Source of the DNA: Peptoniphilus_E sp964345555
Lineage (GTDB): Bacteria; Bacillota; Clostridia; Tissierellales; Peptoniphilaceae
DNA: 30,628 nucleotides
NCBI GenBank assembly: GCA_964345555.1
Contig: CAYFRD010000022.1
Span: 1-30,628, forward strand
Direction of reading: 5' to 3'
The position numbers were made by a program, and so were the translations under genes. This document shows positions 1-7,491 of the stretch, in pieces. Below the pieces are notes generated by a model. The model was not told the origin of the DNA and made no database searches. It worked only from the letters and a program-made list of their open reading frames with translations. The first letter of the stretch is position 1, and every line of letters begins with the position of its first letter.

Positions 1-42
1 GTTTACGTGGGGTTTGGTTCTTTCAAATTTAGCTTTTGCCAT
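1..42 (-). CDS. tuf: Elongation factor Tu, N-terminal 14 codons (partial)
   Basis: Read on the minus strand, the first bases of the window encode MAKAKFERTKPHVN, the near-invariant start of bacterial EF-Tu, the GTPase that brings aminoacyl-tRNA to the ribosome. The ATG is at 42-40 and an AGGAGG ribosome binding site lies at 47-53. The gene runs out of the window, so its GTP-binding motifs cannot be seen. The 14-residue match is short but highly characteristic of the family. It is transcribed away from the glyoxalase gene. Confidence 0.9.
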   Translation of the reverse strand, partial: MAKAKFERTKPHVN

Positions 43-79
43 TATAATCCTCCTATTAAAAACTCTTTAGATAAATTAT

Positions 80-108
80 ATGTTACAATACAAAACTCTT
101 AAAATCAA
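80..108 (-). promoter_or_regulatory. Candidate tuf promoter
   Basis: On the minus strand TTGATT (108-103) lies 17 bases before TAACAT (85-80), giving a leader of about 30 bases before the tuf ribosome binding site. The -35 box sits in a 7-bp inverted repeat (AATCAAC at 103-109, GTTGATT at 116-122), which might bind a regulator. A second possible -10, TATAAT at 142-137 on the same strand, has no good -35. The assignment is inference from pattern only. Confidence 0.4.
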
Positions 109-169
109 CGTCTTTGTTGATTGGCTATTTGCATTCATTATACTACTTATTTACAAATTTATCTATTCA

Positions 170-175
170 TATAAT
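170..175 (+). promoter_or_regulatory. Candidate -10 box for gloA
   Basis: TATAAT lies about 70 bases before the glyoxalase start. A recognisable -35 is not present at normal spacing (TTATTT at 147-152), so this is a weak call. Confidence 0.3.
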
Positions 176-245
176 GCAATTAAATTCATTTATCATGGTT
201 TATCTTTTCTTTAATCAGGTATATTAATTCTAAGAGGTGATAATT

Positions 246-620
246 ATGAAATATGCACACACTTGTATAAGAGTTGCCGATTTAGATGCATCTATCAAGT
301 TTTATAAAGAGGCTTTTGGTTATGAGGTGACTCGCACTAAGGATTTTCCTGATGCTAAATTCACTTTGGTGTACTTGGCACTTCCGGGAGATAAATCGGA
401 AATTGAACTGACGTATAACTATGGTGAAGGTCCCTATGATTTGGGAAACGGCTATGGTCATGTGGCACTTCTTACTCCAGATTTAAGACAACTGCACGAA
501 AGATTGAAAAAAGAAGGCTATGAGGTGACAGATTTAAAGGGTTTGGAGCCCGGCAAAGAAAGGTTCTTTTTCATTAAAGACCCCGACGGATATAATATAG
601 AAATTGTAATTGATGATTAA
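246..620 (+). CDS. gloA: Lactoylglutathione lyase (glyoxalase I) family protein
   Basis: This 124-residue protein aligns along its whole length with the small Ni-type glyoxalase I, which isomerises the hemithioacetal of methylglyoxal and a thiol in the cytoplasm. The four metal ligands of the E. coli enzyme (H5, E56, H74, E122) have counterparts at H5, E54 (in EIELTYN), H72 (in GYGHVAL) and E119 (in DPDGYNIEI). The ATG at 246 is chosen over the in-frame GTG at 237 because GAGGTG at 234-239 is the ribosome binding site. It stands alone, with tuf divergent upstream and the MATE gene convergent. Low-GC anaerobes often use thiols other than glutathione, so the true thiol partner is open. A related VOC-superfamily role is possible but less likely given all four ligands. 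Confidence 0.88.
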   Translation: MKYAHTCIRVADLDASIKFYKEAFGYEVTRTKDFPDAKFTLVYLALPGDKSEIELTYNYGEGPYDLGNGYGHVALLTPDLRQLHERLKKEGYEVTDLKGLEPGKERFFFIKDPDGYNIEIVIDD

Positions 621-621
621 A

Positions 622-660
622 AAATTACTCTGAGGTTTAAAGGAAATCTCAGAGTAATTT
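622..660. terminator. Bidirectional terminator between gloA and the MATE gene
   Basis: A perfect 13-bp inverted repeat (622-634 with 648-660, loop 13) lies between the convergent genes. On the minus strand it is followed by a six-T run (621-616), so it should stop the MATE transcript well; on the plus strand the T tract is weaker. Its last base is also the last base of the MATE stop codon. Confidence 0.85.
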
Positions 661-1994
661 CAATTCTTGATTTTTTTGTATGTAAAATTAAATAAATAGT
701 ATCTGCAATACACCAAATCTACAACTTCAGATATAGGATAGCAAAGCCATACAAGATTTAAATTGCCGGTAAAAGACAACATGTATGCTACGGGCAAAAG
801 AGCAGCCACCTGTCTGATAATGGATGAATTAAGAGATAACACCCCGTTACCCAAGGCTTGAAAGCTGGCACTGGTGACTATATTGTGCCCCGCAAAAAAG
901 TATGCAAAGGATATTGTTTTTAAAGCCGGTACTCCAATTTCTATCATAGTTTCTGAAGCATTGAATATCATGAGCATATCTTCTGCAAAAAACTGTATTA
1001 CCACAAATCCCACAATCATTATGACCGTGGCGACCTTTATGGACAGATGTACCGCTTCCAAGACTCGTTCCTTGTTTCTGGCACCGTAATTATAAGCGAT
1101 TATAGGCACCACCGCATTATTAAGTCCAAATACAGGCAAAAATATAAAGGATCTCAGTTTGAAATAAGCTCCCAAAGCTGCAACCGCAGTGGATGAAAAT
1201 CCGCTGAGTATTATATTCATAAAATATATTGTGATGGAAGTTATACCTATGAGAATAAAGCTGGGCAGTCCCACTCTGTATATCTCCCTTATCACTTTAA
1301 AATCAGTTTTAAAACTTTTTATCTCCACATCTTTGTTGAATTTATAATTTAAAAATAAACTCAATATTGATGCTGATATTTGTGCAATGACAGTTGCAAC
1401 AGCAGCACCCTTTATCCCCATTGCTGGCACTCCGAGATATCCGAATATCAAAATCGGATCCAAAGCTATATTTATCACAACACCAAATATTTGAGTTATC
1501 ATAGTATAAATTGTCTTGCCAGTCGATTGAAGAATTCTTTCCACAGTTATTTGAATAAAAGTACCCACGGAAAAAATAGTGACCGTGGATATATAATCTA
1601 CGCCGTAGGAGATTATTCTCGGATCATCAGTCTGTGTCTTAAAAAATATTTCAGACAAAAAAATTCCGAACACAAGAAATAGCAAGTAATGAAAAACCGC
1701 CAGTATTAATCCGTTTTCAGCGGCTTTATTTGCGGTTTCAAACTTCTTCTGTCCAAGCGATCTTGAAAGGAGAGCATTTATTCCCACAGCAGTCCCGACA
1801 GCAAGTCCCGTGATCATGTATTGGACGGGAAAAGCTAAAGATACCGCCGCAAAGGCATCTTCATTTATATGAGAAACAAAATAAGAATCAACTATGTTGT
1901 ACAAAGCTTGCACCAACATCGATATCATTATAGGTATGGACATTTCAAAAAGCAACCTGTTTATTTTTTTAGTTCCCATTTTGTTCTCTTGCAA
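660..1994 (-). CDS. MATE family multidrug efflux transporter
   Basis: The 444-residue protein has the length and twelve hydrophobic spans of the MATE family, inner-membrane antiporters that expel cationic drugs or metabolites in exchange for Na+ or H+. The first helix shows the typical IMISMLVQALYNIVDSYFV pattern, and the two halves resemble each other as in the family (PTPV-like turns, SILSLFLNYKF at the end of the N-half). The start is taken as TTG at 1994 because GAAGAGGTG at 2001-2009 lies 7 bases before it; an internal ATG at 1979 has no good binding site. A GntR regulator is divergent with a shared promoter region, suggesting local control. The substrate cannot be told from sequence. 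Confidence 0.88.
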   Translation of the reverse strand: MQENKMGTKKINRLLFEMSIPIMISMLVQALYNIVDSYFVSHINEDAFAAVSLAFPVQYMITGLAVGTAVGINALLSRSLGQKKFETANKAAENGLILAVFHYLLFLVFGIFLSEIFFKTQTDDPRIISYGVDYISTVTIFSVGTFIQITVERILQSTGKTIYTMITQIFGVVINIALDPILIFGYLGVPAMGIKGAAVATVIAQISASILSLFLNYKFNKDVEIKSFKTDFKVIREIYRVGLPSFILIGITSITIYFMNIILSGFSSTAVAALGAYFKLRSFIFLPVFGLNNAVVPIIAYNYGARNKERVLEAVHLSIKVATVIMIVGFVVIQFFAEDMLMIFNASETMIEIGVPALKTISFAYFFAGHNIVTSASFQALGNGVLSLNSSIIRQVAALLPVAYMLSFTGNLNLVWLCYPISEVVDLVYCRYYLFNFTYKKIKN

Positions 1995-2034
1995 ATTAAA
2001 GCACCTCTTCCGGTTAAAACATAACTCAAATTCA

Positions 2035-2063
2035 ATTATACCTCTTTATCAAGAGCATAGCAA
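2035..2063 (-). promoter_or_regulatory. Promoter of the MATE gene
   Basis: On the minus strand TTGCTA (2063-2058) is separated by exactly 17 bases from TATAAT (2040-2035). This is the best sigma-A-type match in the intergenic region and points into the MATE gene. Confidence 0.65.
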
Positions 2064-2069
2064 TATGCT
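2042..2069. promoter_or_regulatory. Candidate GntR operator (two adjacent inverted repeats)
   Basis: AGCATA (2054-2059) and TATGCT (2064-2069) form a perfect inverted repeat with a 4-base spacer. A second repeat, CTCTT-TATC-AAGAG, occupies 2042-2055. The first covers the -35 box of the MATE promoter and the spacer plus first -10 base of the gntR promoter. The size is right for a GntR-family dimer, which commonly binds next to its own gene; the pairing of site and protein is inferred. Confidence 0.45.
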
Positions 2070-2074
2070 ATAAT
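2046..2074 (+). promoter_or_regulatory. Promoter of the GntR regulator gene
   Basis: TATAAT at 2069-2074 has a weak -35, TTATCA at 2046-2051, 17 bases upstream. Transcription would begin near 2081, only about ten bases before the GTG start. Confidence 0.5.
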
Positions 2075-2091
2075 ATTTATGTATTAATGAG

Positions 2092-2778
2092 GTGATAACT
2101 ATAAATACATATACGAAAAGCAAGAGAAAAACCCTTTCCAGCAAAGCATACAACTATATAAAAGAAAAAATTGTTTCCGGCGAATTAAAAGACGGAGATA
2201 TCATCACCGAAAAAAACATCGGCGAAGCTCTGAACATGAGCAGAACCCCCGTCAAAAGAGCCATCACTCAACTCGAATCGGAGTCCTATTTAAAGTCCAT
2301 GGACGGCATAGGCACCAGAGTGATCGGACTTTCTAAAAAAGACTTAGAAGACATATATGAAGTGAGAACTGATTTAGAAGCATTGGCCCTTAAAGATTCA
2401 ATTAAAAATATCAAAATAGAAAACATAGAAAAAATCAAAACCAAACTGGAAAAAATCAAAAAATCCTATGATGAAGACAAAAATCCCGAACCGGAAATTT
2501 TAGCGGAAGTTGACGAAGATTTTCATAGCTTGATTACTAAAAACACAATTAACGACTATGTTAAAAATCTAATGAACACAATTAATTCAAAAATAGAAAG
2601 ATACACCGTCGCAGCATATAAATGGACAAACACCGGAGAAGAAGCCACAAGACAACACTTGGAAATACTAAAGGAATTGGAAAAAGGCAATTATGAAGTA
2701 GCAAATAAATATTTAAAAGACCACTTAAGCTGGTCTTTGGATATCTTGAATGAAGCCCTACTAAACAAAAAAGACTGA
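2092..2778 (+). CDS. GntR family transcriptional regulator, FCD subfamily
   Basis: This 228-residue protein has a GntR winged helix-turn-helix at residues 15-80 (including DGDIITEKNIGEALNMSRTP, where recognition-helix residues of the family sit) and an all-helical FCD ligand domain at about 85-215 with the DLEALAL and DEDFHSLI segments. FCD regulators bind small organic acids and usually control neighbouring genes. The start is uncertain: GTG at 2092 opens the frame, but GAGGTG at 2089-2094, an obvious ribosome binding site, overlaps it and no ATG, GTG or TTG lies at proper spacing downstream; only ATA codons occur there. It is divergent from the MATE pump, which is its most likely target. 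Its TGA lies inside its terminator stem. Confidence 0.88.
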   Translation: MITINTYTKSKRKTLSSKAYNYIKEKIVSGELKDGDIITEKNIGEALNMSRTPVKRAITQLESESYLKSMDGIGTRVIGLSKKDLEDIYEVRTDLEALALKDSIKNIKIENIEKIKTKLEKIKKSYDEDKNPEPEILAEVDEDFHSLITKNTINDYVKNLMNTINSKIERYTVAAYKWTNTGEEATRQHLEILKELEKGNYEVANKYLKDHLSWSLDILNEALLNKKD

Positions 2779-2805
2779 CTTACAAAAAATGTATTCAGTC
2801 TTTTT
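2768..2805 (+). terminator. Terminator of the GntR gene
   Basis: An 11-bp inverted repeat (2768-2778 with 2795-2805) ends in a T run. The left arm contains the stop codon of the GntR gene. The A-rich left arm gives some activity in the other direction too, which would serve the convergent LysR gene. Confidence 0.8.
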
Positions 2806-2825
2806 ATTATGAAACAACAAAATTC

Positions 2826-3758
2826 TTATTTAGTCAAATAATCTATAAACTTCTGAGTAGAAGGCATCTCAGATTTCTTGCTGCAAAAAACTTTTATCAT
2901 GCGTTTGGCATTGGCATCATCTATTTTATAAAACACCAACTCATCCGTTGGAGATTCATACTTCACTATACTGTCCCTTGTGAATATGATTCCTCTACCC
3001 TGTTTTGCAAGAGCATAGGAAGTTTGGTATTGGTCCATGTACATCAAAATATTGGGATAAAACCCCGCATTTTTGCACATATTTAGCCCACGGGTATACA
3101 TATCATTTCCCCTCTTTAAAAAAAGAAAAGGTTCCTTTGAAAAATACGACAAACTCGCAGCCGGGTATTTATCCGAAAGATAATCTCCCTTTTCTACATC
3201 CTCAAAACTCAATCCGTATTCCCTTAACTTATCATTGACCTTAAAATCTCTTGGAACCGCCAGCACAATATTTTCTTCAATCCAATCATATATCTTAAAC
3301 TTATCCTTATTTATATCATCAACAGTTATCCCGACATCGGCGAACCCTGAATTTACACACTCCTCAAACTCATTTGCGTTGACCTCTACCAACTTTACCG
3401 AGGTCTCAGGATTAGATCCTTTAAAAATCTTTATGAGCTCAGGCATAACATGAAAACAAAAGAAAGTCGAACAGCACACATACACCGAATTCTTAGAACT
3501 TTCGGAAATAGCATCTAAATGTCTCTTAGTTTCATCCTCTATCTTCATGACCTTTTCCAAAGCTTTAATATAATATTCTCCCGCAGGAGTTAACTTAATC
3601 GGGGAAGTGCTTCTGTCAAAAAGAATGACATTTAATTTATCTTCCACCTTTTTAACTATATTGCTAAGAGCAGGCTGAGTGATATAAAGTGACTTTGCAG
3701 CCTTTGAAAAACTTTTCTTCCTATAAATTTCGTAAATATATTCACTGTACTGAAACAT
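2826..3758 (-). CDS. LysR family transcriptional regulator
   Basis: The 310-residue protein has the standard LysR winged helix at residues 1-60, with KSFSKAAKSLYITQPALSN as the helix-turn-helix, then a linker helix and a two-lobed effector domain from about residue 90. LysR proteins bind DNA as tetramers and respond to a small-molecule coinducer. The ATG at 3758 follows an AGAAGGGA ribosome binding site. No structural gene is divergent from it: upstream lies the 3' end of degV, so its target is not shown by context. The effector domain has an unusual Cys-Cys-x-x-Phe-Phe-Cys run near residue 95, in the first strand. I cannot assign a ligand. Confidence 0.9.
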   Translation of the reverse strand: MFQYSEYIYEIYRKKSFSKAAKSLYITQPALSNIVKKVEDKLNVILFDRSTSPIKLTPAGEYYIKALEKVMKIEDETKRHLDAISESSKNSVYVCCSTFFCFHVMPELIKIFKGSNPETSVKLVEVNANEFEECVNSGFADVGITVDDINKDKFKIYDWIEENIVLAVPRDFKVNDKLREYGLSFEDVEKGDYLSDKYPAASLSYFSKEPFLFLKRGNDMYTRGLNMCKNAGFYPNILMYMDQYQTSYALAKQGRGIIFTRDSIVKYESPTDELVFYKIDDANAKRMIKVFCSKKSEMPSTQKFIDYLTK

Positions 3759-3849
3759 GCTTTTCCCTTCTTTACAAGCATTTATATATAAATTAAGAAC
3801 TATTCGCAGTTTAATGATTAACTTTAAATCTCCGTATTTGATTTATCTA

Positions 3850-4689
3850 TCAAAATCCTATTACTATTCCGCCTTTATCTGCATATCCTGAAGACAGCCC
3901 TTTTGTGTGAATTATTATTATGTCTTTGAAGTTGTACAGTTTCATGACTTTTTCCTTGAAGAATTTAGCTTTTTCAAGTCCTGCTACATGGGAGATGAAT
4001 AGAACTCTTTCTTCCATGTTATCACAGATATTTCCGAGGGCATTTGCAAGTTTAGAAAGGGATCTGGTGAATCCTCTGTTCATTTCAAATAGTGTAATTT
4101 CTCCATCGACACCTTCCATTATGGGTCTGATGTTTAAAATGTTGGCAATTAGTCCTGTCGTTTTCTTGATTCTTCCGTTTTTTATTAAGTTTTCAAGGCT
4201 TTCCAATATGAAAAAGGTCTTGTTATCATCTATAGCTTTGCTTATTTTTTCAACTACTTTGTTAAAGTTATCTTCTTCTTCAAGTATTTTCACCAGTTTA
4301 TATACTACTGATGTCTGTCCGGCACTGGCGGATTTGGAATCTACTATGTAGATGTTTTTGTCCGGAAATTCTTTTTTGAACTCTTCTTCGGCAACTTTTG
4401 CGCTGTTGTAGGAGCCTGAGAGTTTTTGTGATATTGTCACTACGAATATATTGTCTTCCTGCGCTTCTTTAAATGCGCTCAAGTATTCAAAGGGTGATGG
4501 GCAGGCTGTTTTTATAGGATTCTTGCTTGCTACCATGGCATCTATGAGTTCTCCGACGTTCAAATAATCATCGTCTACGAATTCCTTTGATTCTACTGTT
4601 ATTTTAAAGGGCACGTAAGATAAGTCGATTTTTTCCTGCATTTCTTTTGTCAGGTCACATGATGTATCTGAAATAATTTTATACTTCAT
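3850..4689 (-). CDS. DegV family fatty-acid-binding protein (FakB-like)
   Basis: At 279 residues this is a typical DegV-fold protein. It opens with KIISDTSCDLT, has the ligand-contacting TACPSP and TISQKLSGSYNSA segments, and carries the domain-2 motif LENLIKNGRIKKTTG followed by NILNIRPI. Family members (FakB) hold a fatty acid while the kinase FakA phosphorylates it for phospholipid synthesis; no fakA is in the window. The start is placed at ATG 4689 because AAGGAGGTATCC lies directly before it; the longer reading frame from TTG 4719 would overlap glmM and has no binding site. It is the last gene of cca-glmM-degV, ten bases after glmM, so it is presumably cotranscribed. No clear terminator follows it. 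Confidence 0.88.
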   Translation of the reverse strand: MKYKIISDTSCDLTKEMQEKIDLSYVPFKITVESKEFVDDDYLNVGELIDAMVASKNPIKTACPSPFEYLSAFKEAQEDNIFVVTISQKLSGSYNSAKVAEEEFKKEFPDKNIYIVDSKSASAGQTSVVYKLVKILEEEDNFNKVVEKISKAIDDNKTFFILESLENLIKNGRIKKTTGLIANILNIRPIMEGVDGEITLFEMNRGFTRSLSKLANALGNICDNMEERVLFISHVAGLEKAKFFKEKVMKLYNFKDIIIIHTKGLSSGYADKGGIVIGF

Positions 4690-4699
4690 GGATACCTCC

Positions 4700-6043
4700 T
4701 TAATTAAGTCTTTCTTCAATATATTGAGCGAGGTCTTGAGCGTATTTGTTCAGTACTTCTTCGTCCTCTCCCTCTAACATTACTCTTACCTTGTTTTCCG
4801 TTCCGGAGGGTCTTATGACGACTCTACCTTTGCCGTCAAATTTTCTCTCTATTTTTTCAATTTTTTCTCTGATATCGTCAAATTCCATGTACTTGTTTTT
4901 CAGGTCATTTCTCACATTTGAATTTACCAAAACCTGCGGATAGGTCTTCATCAATGCGTTGAGTTCCGATAGTTTTTTGCCTGTAGCTTTCATGACTTCC
5001 AGAAGATGAAGTCCTGTGGCGAGTCCGTCTCCGGTGGTGTTGTATTCTAAAAATATTATGTGACCCGACTGTTCTCCGCCAAGCACATAGCCATTTTTGA
5101 TCATCTCTTCCAATACGTATCTGTCGCCCACTTTGGTGTGAACCAAATTCACTCCTATGCTGTCCAAATATCTTGTAAGTCCTATGTTTGACATCACTGT
5201 TCCAACCACTGTATTGCCTTTGAGCTTGTCTTCTTTCTTCAAGTTCATTGCACATATGGCAAGCATGTGATCTCCGTCCACTATATTGCCTTTTTCATCT
5301 ACTGCTATGATTCTGTCGGCATCTCCGTCGAAGCTCATGCCCATGTCTGCTTTTTCGTTCTTTACAAATTCGCAAATTAAATCAGGATTTGTGGAGCCGC
5401 AGTTGTCATTTATATTTTTGCCGTCGGGTCGGTTATTTATAACAGCTACTTCCGCTCCCATGGATCTTAAAAGAGGTTCGGCAATTTCAAATAGAGCTCC
5501 ATTACCTGTATCTATGGCGATTTTCATGCCGCTCAAGTCCAATTTTGTCAAATCTTTCAGATAATTTGCATATCTGTCTTTTAAATTCTTTGATTGTGTC
5601 AGTCTGCCCAGTTCATCTCCTGTGACGGTCTTGTACAGCTTTGTATCTGAAAATATATATTGTTCTATTCTATCTTCCACCTCATCGGGAAGTTTATATC
5701 CTTCGCTGGAGAAGAATTTTATTCCGTTGTATTCAAAGGGATTATGTGATGCCGAGATCACAACTCCTGCAAGATAATCTCCCGTCCTGGTAAGATATGC
5801 CACAGCCGGTGTGGGTACTATTCCTGCAAGTTCTACATCAATTCCTATGGACATCAATCCGCTGGCAAGAGCCGACTCCAACAAATCGCCGGAAAATCTC
5901 GTATCTCTTCCTATGAGAATCTTTCCTCTTTTTTCCTTTGTAAGCACATAACCTGCAGCTCTTCCAACCTTATATGCAAGTTCGGGAGTAAGTTCAAGAT
6001 TTGCTATTCCCCTTATCCCGTCCGTTCCGAATAATTTTCCCAT
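4700..6043 (-). CDS. glmM: Phosphoglucosamine mutase
   Basis: This 447-residue enzyme converts glucosamine-6-phosphate to glucosamine-1-phosphate for UDP-GlcNAc, peptidoglycan and related polymers. It begins LFGTDGIRG, a GlmM signature, and has the phosphoserine loop ISASHNP with Ser99, the Mg-binding loop DGDADR at 239-244, the sugar-binding GGEQSGHI segment and the C-terminal phosphate-binding RPSGTENKVRVM. Length and order are as expected for bacterial GlmM rather than a general phosphomannomutase. The ATG at 6043 follows AGGTGATAG. It lies four bases after cca and ten before degV in one transcription unit. No glmS and no glmS ribozyme are near. Confidence 0.96.
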   Translation of the reverse strand: MGKLFGTDGIRGIANLELTPELAYKVGRAAGYVLTKEKRGKILIGRDTRFSGDLLESALASGLMSIGIDVELAGIVPTPAVAYLTRTGDYLAGVVISASHNPFEYNGIKFFSSEGYKLPDEVEDRIEQYIFSDTKLYKTVTGDELGRLTQSKNLKDRYANYLKDLTKLDLSGMKIAIDTGNGALFEIAEPLLRSMGAEVAVINNRPDGKNINDNCGSTNPDLICEFVKNEKADMGMSFDGDADRIIAVDEKGNIVDGDHMLAICAMNLKKEDKLKGNTVVGTVMSNIGLTRYLDSIGVNLVHTKVGDRYVLEEMIKNGYVLGGEQSGHIIFLEYNTTGDGLATGLHLLEVMKATGKKLSELNALMKTYPQVLVNSNVRNDLKNKYMEFDDIREKIEKIERKFDGKGRVVIRPSGTENKVRVMLEGEDEEVLNKYAQDLAQYIEERLN

Positions 6044-6047
6044 TCTA

Positions 6048-7373
6048 TCACCTGAATTTCCTGTTTATTATATCTAAAAGTATTTTCCTGTCATTTAGTT
6101 TAGGATCGTCAAGCACTGTTTCATTTGCGTACTTGAGTATTTCACCTATTATTTTTCCTTCTTTAAATCCCAAAGCAATTATATCCTTGCCATTTATGCA
6201 CAAGTAATTTTTCTCTTTTATAGCTTTGTCTTCCTCTATAATCTCATTGATTCTATTTAAATTATATTCCAGATCTTTGATATCTCTATCTACGGAAGTA
6301 CATGCCCTGTCCGCCATTAACAAATCATATAAATCGAAGATGTTTTCAAAACCTACTCTTCGTATCTGTTTTCTAAGTGCCCTGTCAGTGAACTGTCCGT
6401 CCACTTTCATATGCTCACTTATCAATAGGTGAACTTTATCTATGATTTTATTTGAATACTTGTACTCCCTCAATATATTTGTCGCCATATCCGCACCTAT
6501 TTCATCATGTCCGAAAAAATGACCAATCCCGTTTTCATCTACGGATAATGTCCATGGTTTGGCTATGTCGTGAAAAAGTGCTGCAAGTCTTACTTCCAAC
6601 ACCTTATCCGTACTGTCCGCAACGCATTTTATATGGTCAAAGAGCGTCTTTATGTGGTAGGGTGTCTTTTGATTATAACCCACGGTTCTTTTCAAATCTT
6701 TAAAAATTATTTCGAGAAGTCCCAACTCCTCCATCAAATCCAAGGAAACGGAAGGTTTATCGGACAGCATTATGCTATTAAATTCAACTTGAATTCTCTC
6801 CTTGGCTATCTCCTTTAAAAGATGAGCTTTTTCCTTTATTGCATCTTTGAGTTCATCATCCATGGTAAAACCCAGCGTGCCGCAAAATCTCACAGCTCTC
6901 ATAATTCGAAGGGCATCCTCTTCTATTCTCTCCCTGGCATTACCCACGGATCTGATAATCTTACTCTCTAAATCCCGTCTTCCTCCGTAGAGATCTACTA
7001 AGTTGCCCTCCATGTCCATCGCCATGGCATTTACTGTGAAATCACGCCTTGCCAAATCATCTTCTATATTTTTTGTAAAGACCAGTTTCTCCGGTTTTCT
7101 ATGATTTCTGTAAGGACCTTCCAGTCGAAAGGTGGTCACTTCCACTTCGTAACCTTTGTACTTTATGGCGATAGTTCCGAAATCACGTCCCGCTTCATGA
7201 AGGATATTGTTTTTGAAAATAAGACACACTTCATCAGGTGTCGCATCAGTAGCCACATCGAAATCATGAGGATTTTTGCCCAATAAATAATCTCTCAACG
7301 CTCCACCCACTAAAAAGGCTCTATAATTGAATTTTTTTAAAATCTCAAGTATCTCTATAATCTCAATTGGCAT
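6048..7373 (-). CDS. cca: CCA tRNA nucleotidyltransferase with HD domain
   Basis: The 441-residue protein is a class II nucleotidyltransferase that builds or repairs the CCA end of tRNA. The head domain has LVGGALRDYLLG at 21-32, the catalytic DFD at 37-39, and RRDFTVNA at 109-116; the neck region carries EEDALRIMRAVRF with the E/D-x-x-R element that reads ATP and CTP. A C-terminal HD phosphohydrolase-like domain begins near residue 240 with LFHDIAKP (His268, Asp269). Poly(A) polymerase is the main alternative for this fold, but a single copy next to housekeeping genes in a Gram-positive points to CCA addition. The ATG at 7373 follows AAGGTGA. It heads the cca-glmM-degV unit. Confidence 0.9.
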   Translation of the reverse strand: MPIEIIEILEILKKFNYRAFLVGGALRDYLLGKNPHDFDVATDATPDEVCLIFKNNILHEAGRDFGTIAIKYKGYEVEVTTFRLEGPYRNHRKPEKLVFTKNIEDDLARRDFTVNAMAMDMEGNLVDLYGGRRDLESKIIRSVGNARERIEEDALRIMRAVRFCGTLGFTMDDELKDAIKEKAHLLKEIAKERIQVEFNSIMLSDKPSVSLDLMEELGLLEIIFKDLKRTVGYNQKTPYHIKTLFDHIKCVADSTDKVLEVRLAALFHDIAKPWTLSVDENGIGHFFGHDEIGADMATNILREYKYSNKIIDKVHLLISEHMKVDGQFTDRALRKQIRRVGFENIFDLYDLLMADRACTSVDRDIKDLEYNLNRINEIIEEDKAIKEKNYLCINGKDIIALGFKEGKIIGEILKYANETVLDDPKLNDRKILLDIINRKFR

Positions 7374-7393
7374 ATTGTCACCTTGTATAGTAA

Positions 7394-7402
7394 ATTATAT
7401 CA
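7394..7402 (-). promoter_or_regulatory. Extended -10 promoter for cca-glmM-degV
   Basis: On the minus strand TGATATAAT (7402-7394) is an extended -10 element about 20 bases before the cca start. No strong -35 is seen at 17 bases, which an extended -10 can tolerate. Confidence 0.5.
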
Positions 7403-7461
7403 TATTAAAGGAAACAGATACCACAAAACATTAGCTTTTCTGTGCATAAAATCTCTTACTA

Positions 7462-7470
7462 TGGTATAAT
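7462..7470 (+). promoter_or_regulatory. Extended -10 promoter for the lipoprotein gene
   Basis: TGGTATAAT is an extended -10 element 21 bases before the lipoprotein ATG, divergent from the cca promoter. A -35 is not obvious. Confidence 0.5.
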
Positions 7471-7491
7471 TACTTGGAATAGGAGGTACAT

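Noticed and set aside
4690..4719. TTG start giving a longer DegV protein overlapping glmM
   Set aside because: The added residues match nothing in the family, and the strong binding site sits just before ATG 4689.
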